Source: DATCHW01 sp036508135 (GTDB lineage: Bacteria > Bacteroidota > Ignavibacteria > Tepidaquicellales > Tepidaquicellaceae). From it: DNA of 64,000 nucleotides. The stretch is from contig DATCHW010000071.1 in NCBI GenBank assembly GCA_036508135.1, positions 1 through 64,000 on the forward strand. Direction: 5' to 3'. Below, in pieces: positions 39,114 to 47,619 of this stretch. The notes beneath the pieces are model-generated. The model searched no databases and had not been told where the DNA came from. It was given only the letters and a program-made list of their open reading frames with translations. A program made the position numbers and the translations under genes. The stretch's first letter is position 1, and each line of letters begins with the position of its first letter.

Positions 39114-41846
39114 TTGTTTTCATCTAAAGAAATAAGAAGTTCGTTTTTGAAGTTTTTTGAAGAATGCGGGCATAAAATTGTCCCCTCTTCTTCAGTTGTG
39201 CCTTATGAAGACCAGACCCTCCTCTTTGCAAATGCGGGAATGAATCAGTTCAAGGATGTATTCCTCGGCACGGGCAGCCGCGAATATAAGCGTGCCGCTG
39301 ATACGCAAAAATGCATACGTGCAGGCGGTAAGCATAACGATCTTGAAGAAGTCGGCATTGACGGCTACCATCACACTTTTTTTGAAATGCTCGGCAACTG
39401 GTCTTTCGGGGATTATTATAAGAAGGAAGCAATTCGCTGGGCATGGGAACTGCTCACCTCGGTTTGGAAGATGCCTAAGGAACGTCTCTGGGCAACTGTA
39501 TACAGAACAGACGATGAGGCGTTTAAATTCTGGAAATCGGAAACTGATATAGACCACTCGCATATTCTGAAGTTCGATGAAAAAGATAATTTTTGGGAAA
39601 TGGGTGAAACAGGTCCGTGTGGTCCTTGTTCGGAAATCCATTTTGACGCAACTCTAAACGGATGCAAACCTGAAAAAGTAAATGCCGGGCTCGAAGACGT
39701 GATTGAAATATGGAATCTCGTTTTCATTCAGTACAATCGCGATATCAAAGGCGAACTGCACCCTTTGCCAAAAAAGCACGTGGATACGGGAATGGGACTT
39801 GAGAGAGTGGTAAGAGTGATGAATAATAAAAAATCGAATTACGACACTGATTTATTTTCTCCGATTATAAAAAGAATTTCGGAAATTGTTAAAAAAGACT
39901 ATAAGGGCGAAAATATTTCTCCGATTAATGCAATTGCCGACCATATAAGAGCATTGACATTCGCCATAAGCGACGGTGCAATGCCCTCTAACGAAGGTCG
40001 CGGATACGTGCTGAGGCGAATCCTCAGGCGCGCACTCCGGCTTGCGAGAAAACTTGATTACAATCAACCGCTTTTGTATGAACTTGTAGATGTGGTAGTA
40101 GATAATTTTTCCGACGTCTTTCCGGAACTGACAGATAAAAAAGAATTCGTGAAAGAAGTAATTAAAGCAGAAGAAGAAAGTTTTAACCAGACGCTCGACA
40201 GGGGTCTCGAACTTTACAATGAAGTTTATGAAAGAATTAAAAACGAAAATGAGAAAATATTTCCCGGAGAAGACGCTTTTAAACTGTATGACACTTACGG
40301 CTTCCCTATTGACCTTACTCAGGTGATTGCGCGCGAGAACGGTTATGAAGTGGACATGAAAAAGTTTGAAGAAGAAATGCAAAAACAAAAAGACCGTGCA
40401 AGAGCCGCAAGGAAAGAAGATATCGTACTTGCTGATACTCAATTATTTGAGCTTGATGATAAAATTAAAAACCAGAATCCTGCATATGACCCTTATGAAG
40501 TTTCTGAAAAAGGTGTGAAAACCTCCTTGCTTCAGGTGAAGCGGATTGCAGGTTCGGACATAGAAGTCCTCGTGCTAAAAGAAAATCCTTTCTATTCAGA
40601 AGCGGGGGGACAGGTTAGCGATACCGGAAAGATTATTTTCTCAGACGGATATACCCTTGACGTTATAGACAGCAAAAATAGTCACTTCATTTACGTTAAG
40701 AACTACGACCATAAAAACCTTTTTCACAAAGATGTAACAGCAGTTGTAGATTTTAGTCGCCGCAAAGCAATACAGAGAAATCACTCTGCAACGCATCTCG
40801 TTCACGAAGCGCTTAGGCAGGTGCTTGGACCTCACGTGAAGCAGATGGGATCGCTTGTTTCGGAAGAATATCTGAGATTCGACTTCCCTCATTTCCACAA
40901 AGTTGAATCCCAACAGATAAAAGAGATTGAAGATATGGTAAATTCAAAGATTCAGGAAAATATTAAAGTGGAAACTCTTGAGAATATATCGATAGATGAA
41001 GCAAACAAGATTCCAAACGTGAAAAAATTCTTTGGAGAGAAATATGGAAGCAAGGTAAGAGTTGTTATAATGGATGAACGCTACAGTATTGAATTCTGCG
41101 GAGGAACTCACGTATCTGCAACAGATGATATCGGTCTTTTCAAGATTGTTAAAGAAGAAAGTATCTCATCAGGAGTTAGGAGAATTTTTGCAAAGACGGG
41201 TGAAGGGATAATAGATTTAATAGATGAGAAAATACTAACAATCGAAAATATTGTTTCCGAACTCCCGGAGAAATATGCGAACAACTTCAAAATGGCTATG
41301 GAAGAAATCAGGAACGGCATAAAATCAGCAAATTTCAAGGATATAACTATCCTTAAAATGCTAATGCAGCATCAGGATAATACTATAAAATCACTTTACG
41401 AGCAACGGGAAAAATATATCGAAGAGAAAAAACATCAGCAGAAAAATCTCCTGAAACAAAACCTCTCGAAACTGATAGAAGAACTGGATACTTTAATTGC
41501 AGGTGCAGAAGAAATCAACGGAATAAAAGTTATCTCTCAAAAAATGGACCTGAACAGTATGGATGAGTTGAAAGAAATCGGAGAAGCATTGAGAAATAAG
41601 TTGAAAAATGGAGTTGGGTTAATTTCAACAGTACTTGATGGAAAAATTAATATAGTCTGCTCTGTAAGCGATAACCTGATAAAGGAAAAGAATCTGAATG
41701 CAGGAAAGCTGATATCCGAAGTAGCAAAAGAACTTGGAGGCGGAGGCGGTGGAAGACCACAGCTTGCAACTGCCGGCGCAAAGGACATAGATAAATTAGA
41801 TGATGCAATGAAAAACTTCCTTAATAAAATTAAAAATCAAATATAA
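39114..41846 (+). CDS. alaS: Alanyl-tRNA synthetase
   Basis: AlaRS charges tRNA-Ala and edits mischarged Ser and Gly. The 910-residue protein has the class II catalytic domain (H-K-I-V-P-S-S-S, L-L-F-A-N-A-G-M-N-Q-F-K), the tRNA-recognition helical region and the editing domain with H-S-A-T-H (557-561) and C-G-G-T-H near 661. The C-terminal G-G-G-G-G-R-P-Q block is also present. The start is TTG at 39114, where the family motif S-S-x-E-I-R begins two residues later. No ATG is available upstream in frame. Confidence 0.96.
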   Translation: MFSSKEIRSSFLKFFEECGHKIVPSSSVVPYEDQTLLFANAGMNQFKDVFLGTGSREYKRAADTQKCIRAGGKHNDLEEVGIDGYHHTFFEMLGNWSFGDYYKKEAIRWAWELLTSVWKMPKERLWATVYRTDDEAFKFWKSETDIDHSHILKFDEKDNFWEMGETGPCGPCSEIHFDATLNGCKPEKVNAGLEDVIEIWNLVFIQYNRDIKGELHPLPKKHVDTGMGLERVVRVMNNKKSNYDTDLFSPIIKRISEIVKKDYKGENISPINAIADHIRALTFAISDGAMPSNEGRGYVLRRILRRALRLARKLDYNQPLLYELVDVVVDNFSDVFPELTDKKEFVKEVIKAEEESFNQTLDRGLELYNEVYERIKNENEKIFPGEDAFKLYDTYGFPIDLTQVIARENGYEVDMKKFEEEMQKQKDRARAARKEDIVLADTQLFELDDKIKNQNPAYDPYEVSEKGVKTSLLQVKRIAGSDIEVLVLKENPFYSEAGGQVSDTGKIIFSDGYTLDVIDSKNSHFIYVKNYDHKNLFHKDVTAVVDFSRRKAIQRNHSATHLVHEALRQVLGPHVKQMGSLVSEEYLRFDFPHFHKVESQQIKEIEDMVNSKIQENIKVETLENISIDEANKIPNVKKFFGEKYGSKVRVVIMDERYSIEFCGGTHVSATDDIGLFKIVKEESISSGVRRIFAKTGEGIIDLIDEKILTIENIVSELPEKYANNFKMAMEEIRNGIKSANFKDITILKMLMQHQDNTIKSLYEQREKYIEEKKHQQKNLLKQNLSKLIEELDTLIAGAEEINGIKVISQKMDLNSMDELKEIGEALRNKLKNGVGLISTVLDGKINIVCSVSDNLIKEKNLNAGKLISEVAKELGGGGGGRPQLATAGAKDIDKLDDAMKNFLNKIKNQI

Positions 41847-41879
41847 AATATTAAAAATACAAATTAAAAATCAAAAAGT

Positions 41880-42227
41880 TTGGTTGAGAATAAAACAGAT
41901 AGAAAAAAGGAATTTAAAAGAAGAGTTTATAACTTTACATTAAAACTAATTGGATTTATTGATATTTTACCTAAAGATAATATTTCAAAACGATTGGGAG
42001 ATCAACTTTTAAGAAGTGGAACAAGTGTAATTGCTAATTATATAGAAGGTCAAGCAGCAAATAGTAAGAAAGATTTTACAAATTTTTTGAATATCTCTTT
42101 GAAATCGGTTAATGAAAGTAAACTATGGTTATCATTATTAAAAGATAGTAAGAAAGTATCTGATGATGAAACTAAATGGCTCATGATCGAATTGATTGAA
42201 ATCTCAAATATTCTTGCCGAAGTATAA
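41880..42227 (+). CDS. Four-helix-bundle protein, S23/IVP family
   Basis: A 115-residue all-helical protein with the pattern R-V-Y-N-F-T-L-K-L-I, L-x-D-Q-L-L-R-S-G-T-S-V-x-A-N-Y-I-E-G and D-F-x-x-F-L-N-I-S-L-K-S-x-N-E-S. This is diagnostic for the family encoded in 23S rRNA intervening sequences and as free-standing genes. The function is unresolved; small oligomeric bundles are known. It stands alone between alaS and a nucleotidyltransferase gene, not within an rRNA gene. TTG start at 41880. Confidence 0.9.
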   Translation: MVENKTDRKKEFKRRVYNFTLKLIGFIDILPKDNISKRLGDQLLRSGTSVIANYIEGQAANSKKDFTNFLNISLKSVNESKLWLSLLKDSKKVSDDETKWLMIELIEISNILAEV

Positions 42228-42317
42228 TAACTCTAAGGAGCAAAAGATGATTTCTATTTTCCTATTTAATTTTTTATTTTTAATATTTTAATTATTCGCA
42301 TAAAATAACCTTAAATT

Positions 42318-43313
42318 ATGAAAGTCATTATACCTGTCGCTGGTTTCGGTACAAGATTAAGACCTCATACACTTACTAAGGCAAAAGTGTTAATGAATGT
42401 TGCGGGCAAACCTATGATATCGCATATTGTCGGGCAAATTGTAAAAGACAAATTAGCAACTGAGATAATTGTGATAACCGGATTTCTTGGTGAAGATATC
42501 GAAAAGTACCTAAAAAATAATTATAAATTCAAATTTACTTTCATAAAACAAGAAGAGCCGCTGGGATTAGGTCATGCAATTTATACTGCTAAAAAATATT
42601 TATCTCCTCAATTAAAGGAGGATTTATTAATAATATTAGGTGATACATTATTCGATGTAAATCTTAAAGATTTATGCAAAAGTAAACACTCTAGAATCTC
42701 CGTGAAGGAGGTTGATGATCCAAGAAGATTTGGAGTAGTAGAAAAAGATGCGAAAGGTTTTGTAACTCGTTTAGTCGAAAAGCCCTCATCTCCAGCGATA
42801 TCTAAATCAAAAGAAGCTATCGTTGGAATATATCTGATAAAAAATGGTAAATTGCTTTTTGATTCCCTTGAATATATCATAAAAAACAATTTACGGACAA
42901 AGGGTGAATTTCAACTTACAGATGCTCTTGAGAGGATGCTCAGGAAAGGCGAAAAAATGAACACATATCCTGTAAAAGGCTGGCTCGATTGCGGCAAACC
43001 GGAAACAATTTTGCAAACAAACAGATATCTTCTTAACAAAAGCAGAAAGAAATATAAAATAAAGACTGTAGAGTTTATTAATCCGGTTCACATTGGGAAA
43101 AATGTTGACTTACAAAATTGCACGATCGGTCCGAATGTAACTATTGATGACGGTTGCAAAATTCAAAACTCCAAGATTAAGAACAGTATAATCCATTCGA
43201 ATTGCGAAATAATCGATTCAATATTGGAAGAATCATTGATTGGAGATAATTGTATTATTAAAAATCAAAAAGGTAAATTTAATATTGGTGACTTTTCTAT
43301 TGCAAGTAAATAG
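42318..43313 (+). CDS. Sugar-1-phosphate nucleotidyltransferase with left-handed beta-helix
   Basis: A 331-residue enzyme that makes an NDP-sugar from NTP and a sugar phosphate. It opens with I-P-V-A-G-F-G-T-R-L-R-P-H-T (5-18), the nucleotide loop, then K-P-M, and G-D-T-L-F-D for metal near 110-115. V-E-K-P and G-x-W-L-D-C-G occur later. The last ~75 residues are hexapeptide-like repeats (I-G-K-N-V, I-G-P-N-V-T-I-D-D). Glucose-1-phosphate thymidylyl- or uridylyltransferase are the best options; the sugar cannot be told. It is convergent with the BatA-like gene, 2 bases away. Confidence 0.85.
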   Translation: MKVIIPVAGFGTRLRPHTLTKAKVLMNVAGKPMISHIVGQIVKDKLATEIIVITGFLGEDIEKYLKNNYKFKFTFIKQEEPLGLGHAIYTAKKYLSPQLKEDLLIILGDTLFDVNLKDLCKSKHSRISVKEVDDPRRFGVVEKDAKGFVTRLVEKPSSPAISKSKEAIVGIYLIKNGKLLFDSLEYIIKNNLRTKGEFQLTDALERMLRKGEKMNTYPVKGWLDCGKPETILQTNRYLLNKSRKKYKIKTVEFINPVHIGKNVDLQNCTIGPNVTIDDGCKIQNSKIKNSIIHSNCEIIDSILEESLIGDNCIIKNQKGKFNIGDFSIASK

Positions 43314-43315
43314 CA

Positions 43316-45481
43316 TTAACTTTTTTCTACTCTTCGGGAATAAATCACTTCTGCTGTAATTAGAAGCAGTGCAAGAAGAAGAAAATATTTCCACAATTCA
43401 AGTCCTTTGCGTGCATTATCAATTTCTGTTTTTATGTTTTCGGATTTATCGAAATACTTAATATTTTCGAAACCTAACTTTTCAAAATATCCTTTTATTT
43501 CTTTACTATCTAATTTACCGGGATCGCTTTCTTTAACATCAGGATTAAGTGCTATTACAGTACTTTTATTCAAAGCAGAATCGTAGAAAGTGTAGAACCC
43601 GGGATTCTGCGAAAAAGATGAGTAAGGAAAATTAAAATAATTTTTTATTTTCTTATTTTCTTTCTCAGTATTTTCCAGAGTAACCTGATATGGTATTTTC
43701 TTATTATCCGGAGTCATAAAATAATCGAGCTTTTTAAAATCGTTCAAAGAGATTATATTTGTTTTACCGATTTTGAAATCTGTATTTTCATTAATATCAC
43801 TATAAAGATGCTGCAGACTCCTAATCAGGACTGTCGGGAACAAACTGGTCATCGGAAATTTTGACATATCGGTATTGGCAGAGACCGAACAGAAAATCAA
43901 TTTTCCTTTTTGAACGCTGGACTCAGATAAAAAGATACTGTTATCGGATAGCGTAATCAAAGGGTATGTATTCAAATCAGGTAAAATATTCCAATACATA
44001 TTAATTTGAGGAGATTCTAATTCATAATTGCTCAATTCATTTGTTGCATTTTCTTTTTTAAATATTCCTTCAAAAACAGGATGAGAGTAATCAATTTTTT
44101 TGAATACAGTTTTCGGTATATTTTCCTCAGATATATAAACCGGTTTGCTAAAAACAAAAACATTTAACAAAACGAATAATTGATTGTAATTATTTACATC
44201 TAAATCCTTTGAAGAAAACAATAGAACACCTTTCCCTTCAGTAAGATAGTTTTTAATAAGGTTTCTCTCGCCATCAGAAAAACTTTTTTTATCGTTAATG
44301 ATTAGCACATCGCTTTTTACCCCCGGATTCATGGGATTGGTATTTTCTACATTGATAATAATTTTTGATTTTCCGGAGGAATCCGAGTTGAAACTATTTG
44401 CAGCATTAATTGCAAGACGTATATATCTATAACTATCTGAATTATAATCTCCTAGAATAACTGTATTTATCACTTCGGGAATGCTTACAACAAAATAATA
44501 AATGTTATCCTGATTAAACTCATCCTGAGAATAAACATCCCTGTTTAATTCGAAGCGGCATTTGATTTCTCCGCTTTTTGAAGGTTTAAAATAAAACTCT
44601 GTATATTTACTTTCATTTTTGTTAATATCTATTGCTATTTCCTGAGAGAGTTTATCATCTGCAAATAATCTTATAATTTTATTATAAACTGTATTTGGAG
44701 AATGATTGGTTACTTTTAACGAGATTTTAACATTACTTCCTGATTCGAGGATTTTAGATTTCAAAACCGCTTCATCTAATGAAATATTATTCCCTTCCCT
44801 GTTAGCAGTATTGATTAAATAAAGATTTGCGTTTTGAGGTTTTGCAGTTAATAAATTATCATCACTTTGAATATTCGGTTTCCTGAAATCAGAAATTATA
44901 AAATATTCATTTGGTATATTTTTATCTATTAAGCTTAGCCTATCTGCCAATGCGGTTATTTCTGAATAATAAAATACTTTATAACCGTAATTAGCAATCT
45001 CAAGAGTATCCAGAATTTTTGATAACGGATACTGAATTAACCGGAAATCTTTTTGCATAAGTTTTGATGATAATAAAAAAGTAATATTATCGCTTTCGTT
45101 AAATTGCGATAAAATATCCCTGACTGCATTCTTCGATTTTTCTAATACACTCCCCTTCTCTTCTTTCATATCCATACTGTAAGAATCATCAAGAATGATT
45201 ATTCCGGATTTTTGTGCATTTCCTGAATTTACACCGTGATATCCTATTATAACAGGATTCGAAAATGCAAATACGATTGAAGCGATGATAAGTATACGGA
45301 TTAATAATAATAATAATTGCTTTATTCTTATTCTTTTAAATTTTGATTTTCGTATATCTTTAAGGAACATCAGTGTACTAAACTCAACTTTTTTTACTTT
45401 TCTTAAGTTGAATAAATGGATGATGACAGGTATCAAAACTGCGATCAAACCGAATAATATTGAAGAATTAAGGAATACCAT
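43316..45481 (-). CDS. BatA-N / von Willebrand factor A membrane protein
   Basis: A 721-residue protein with an N-terminal BatA domain: TM helix, then the basic stretch L-F-N-L-R-K-V-K-K-V-E-F-S-T-L-M-F-L-K and a second TM near 58-78. A VWA-like domain follows, with the metal-site pattern D-D-S-Y-S-M near 99-104 (usually DxSxS). A long extracytoplasmic beta region and a TM helix at the C-terminus close it. Such proteins occur with MoxR ATPases in aerotolerance-type operons, but no MoxR gene is near. ATG at 45481. Confidence 0.85.
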   Translation of the reverse strand: MVFLNSSILFGLIAVLIPVIIHLFNLRKVKKVEFSTLMFLKDIRKSKFKRIRIKQLLLLLIRILIIASIVFAFSNPVIIGYHGVNSGNAQKSGIIILDDSYSMDMKEEKGSVLEKSKNAVRDILSQFNESDNITFLLSSKLMQKDFRLIQYPLSKILDTLEIANYGYKVFYYSEITALADRLSLIDKNIPNEYFIISDFRKPNIQSDDNLLTAKPQNANLYLINTANREGNNISLDEAVLKSKILESGSNVKISLKVTNHSPNTVYNKIIRLFADDKLSQEIAIDINKNESKYTEFYFKPSKSGEIKCRFELNRDVYSQDEFNQDNIYYFVVSIPEVINTVILGDYNSDSYRYIRLAINAANSFNSDSSGKSKIIINVENTNPMNPGVKSDVLIINDKKSFSDGERNLIKNYLTEGKGVLLFSSKDLDVNNYNQLFVLLNVFVFSKPVYISEENIPKTVFKKIDYSHPVFEGIFKKENATNELSNYELESPQINMYWNILPDLNTYPLITLSDNSIFLSESSVQKGKLIFCSVSANTDMSKFPMTSLFPTVLIRSLQHLYSDINENTDFKIGKTNIISLNDFKKLDYFMTPDNKKIPYQVTLENTEKENKKIKNYFNFPYSSFSQNPGFYTFYDSALNKSTVIALNPDVKESDPGKLDSKEIKGYFEKLGFENIKYFDKSENIKTEIDNARKGLELWKYFLLLALLLITAEVIYSRRVEKS

Positions 45482-45566
45482 TAATCTAAATATCCATTGT
45501 TTTTACTTATATTAGGATTTATTTTAATCAAATATAACGTTTTAAACAATTCAATTTTTAAATAAA

Positions 45567-46205
45567 ATGCCCGAACAAATAACAGTTATATTTCTGAACG
45601 GGAAATTACCACCGTTAAAAATAATCAGAAAATATCTTCTTAAAAATTCTTACATTATATGTGCAGACGGAGGAGCAAATAAAATAAGAACATTGAAAAT
45701 AATCCCCAAAATAATACTGGGCGATTTAGATTCAATTAAAAAAGAAACGAAAGGATATTTCAGGAAAAAGAAAACAGAAATCAGAAAAATTGATGATCAG
45801 GATACAACTGATTTTGAAAAATCCCTTTTATATTGTATAGAAAATAATTTAAATAATATAATAATTTTTGGTGCAATCAGTACCCGTTCTGATCATACAT
45901 TAAATAATTTCAGCATTTTAAAAAGGTATTATAAAACTCTCAAACTTAAAATAATAGATAAGAAATTCGAAATATTTTTTATAGATAAATCAGTCGAATT
46001 TGATTATAAGGTTAATAAACTAATTTCCTTTCTCGCTTTCCCTTTTGCAAAAGGTGTTACTACAAATGGTTTAAAATACCCACTGCAAAATGAAGACCTG
46101 GAATTTGGCGTAAGAGAAGGAACTCTAAACCTATCAGAATCTGATAAAATAACTATTAATTTTCTTGAAGGTGATTTATTGCTGTTCAAAAAACATTTTT
46201 TATAG
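45567..46205 (+). CDS. Thiamine pyrophosphokinase
   Basis: A 212-residue protein that probably makes thiamine diphosphate from thiamine and ATP. It shows the family motifs C-A-D-G-G-A-N near 33-39, I-L-G-D-L-D-S-I near 51-58 and D-Q-D-T-T-D-F near 75-81, followed by a G-A-I-S-T-R-S-D-H-T-L-N block near 104. The C-terminal domain is a beta sandwich with no membrane segment. Genes for DXS and the carboxylase-linked enzymes that use ThDP are elsewhere in the window. ATG start, with the symporter gene 18 bases downstream. Confidence 0.9.
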   Translation: MPEQITVIFLNGKLPPLKIIRKYLLKNSYIICADGGANKIRTLKIIPKIILGDLDSIKKETKGYFRKKKTEIRKIDDQDTTDFEKSLLYCIENNLNNIIIFGAISTRSDHTLNNFSILKRYYKTLKLKIIDKKFEIFFIDKSVEFDYKVNKLISFLAFPFAKGVTTNGLKYPLQNEDLEFGVREGTLNLSESDKITINFLEGDLLLFKKHFL

Positions 46206-46223
46206 AAATCGCAATAAATATTG

Positions 46224-47618
46224 ATGATAAATTTTAGCATATATGATTTTATCATAATAATATTTTATTTTATAATAATTTTAGTGATTGGTTTAAAAAC
46301 CAGGACTAACGATAAAAATGATGAAGATTATCTTGTTGCCGGAAGAAAAATTACTCTACCCGCCTTTGTAGCTACACTGGTTTCATCATTTTATGGTGGA
46401 ATTCTGGGAATAGGAGAATTTACATATAATTATGGAGTTTCGAGCTGGCTGCTAAATGCATTCCCTTATTATTTTTTCATCACAATATTTGCATTTTTTC
46501 TAGCAAAAAAAATCAGGAAAACCGAATTGTTTACTATACCGGAAAAATTAGAAAATGTTTACGGCAGAAGAGTAGGTATATTAGGCGGGGTTTTCGTTTT
46601 CTTGCTTGTGACACCAGCTCCGTATATTCTTATGCTTGGAGTTTTGGTTCAGGTAATTTTTGGATGGAATTTAGTTTTATCAATGATAATAACTTTGATA
46701 TTTTCTATAGTCTACTTATTTAAGGGTGGCTTGAGAGCAGATATCAGAGTTAATATTTTTGAATTTGTATTAATGTTTCTTGGATTTGGAATAATACTTC
46801 CATTTTGCATAATCCGATTTGGTGGTCTGAATTATTTAAATGAAAATTTACCTGCTGCTCACTTGAGTTTAACAGGAAGCAATTCAATACAGTTGATTGT
46901 TGTTTGGTTCTTTATTGGTTCCTGGGCATTAGTCGATCCTTCTTTTCATCAGAGGTGTTACGCTGCTAAATCAGGATCAACTGCAAAAGCAGGTGTTTTT
47001 ATATCGCTATTGTTCTGGTTTATTTTTGATTTTCTTACTACCACTACCGGGTTATATGCCGCATCTTATCTGAAAAATATCCCGGACCCCAAAATGTCTT
47101 ATCCATTATTTGCAAATGATATATTACCTCCTCTTGCAAAAGGATTTTTCTTTGTTGGAATGCTCGCTACAATAATGTCCACTCTACATACTAATATCTT
47201 CATTTCGGCGACTACTTTGGGTAAAGATATTATCTCTAAATTCAAGAAAAATGATGATTTATCTAATAAATTTACCAAAATTGGAATTATTATAACTTCA
47301 ATATTGTCACTTGGAATCGCGATACTCATTCCATCTGTAGTACAAATTTGGTACACAATCGGAACTTTAATAATTCCGGCATTATTAATAAGCGTAATTT
47401 CATCTTACTCCAAAATGCTTATAGTAAATGAACGTTTTATTTTTATGGCAATGATAGTATCATTTTTTGTTTCTTTAACTTATTTTATTTTAGGATATAT
47501 AAATAAAGTTAATGGTATGCCGGTTTATTTTTTAGGACTGGAACCATTATATCCGGGATTATTTTTAGGATTAATAATATATTTTACGGGAGTAATATTA
47601 AAAAATAGAAATAATTAA
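46224..47618 (+). CDS. Sodium:solute symporter family transporter
   Basis: A 464-residue inner-membrane protein with 12-13 transmembrane helices. The SSS-family start D-F-I-I-I-I-F-Y ... D-Y-L-V-A-G-R lies near 9-40, a G-G-I-L-G-I-G-E-F block near 60, and W-A-L-V-D-P-S-F-H-Q-R near 235. ATG 46224 is preferred over the in-frame TTG 46221. The substrate is unknown. Proximity to thiamine pyrophosphokinase raises the idea of thiamine or precursor uptake, but this is only positional. The next gene starts 1 base after the stop. Confidence 0.85.
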   Translation: MINFSIYDFIIIIFYFIIILVIGLKTRTNDKNDEDYLVAGRKITLPAFVATLVSSFYGGILGIGEFTYNYGVSSWLLNAFPYYFFITIFAFFLAKKIRKTELFTIPEKLENVYGRRVGILGGVFVFLLVTPAPYILMLGVLVQVIFGWNLVLSMIITLIFSIVYLFKGGLRADIRVNIFEFVLMFLGFGIILPFCIIRFGGLNYLNENLPAAHLSLTGSNSIQLIVVWFFIGSWALVDPSFHQRCYAAKSGSTAKAGVFISLLFWFIFDFLTTTTGLYAASYLKNIPDPKMSYPLFANDILPPLAKGFFFVGMLATIMSTLHTNIFISATTLGKDIISKFKKNDDLSNKFTKIGIIITSILSLGIAILIPSVVQIWYTIGTLIIPALLISVISSYSKMLIVNERFIFMAMIVSFFVSLTYFILGYINKVNGMPVYFLGLEPLYPGLFLGLIIYFTGVILKNRNN

Positions 47619-47619
47619 T

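Noticed and set aside
41880..42227. 23S rRNA intervening sequence
   Set aside because: The S23-family gene is free-standing between alaS and a nucleotidyltransferase gene; no rRNA sequence surrounds it.
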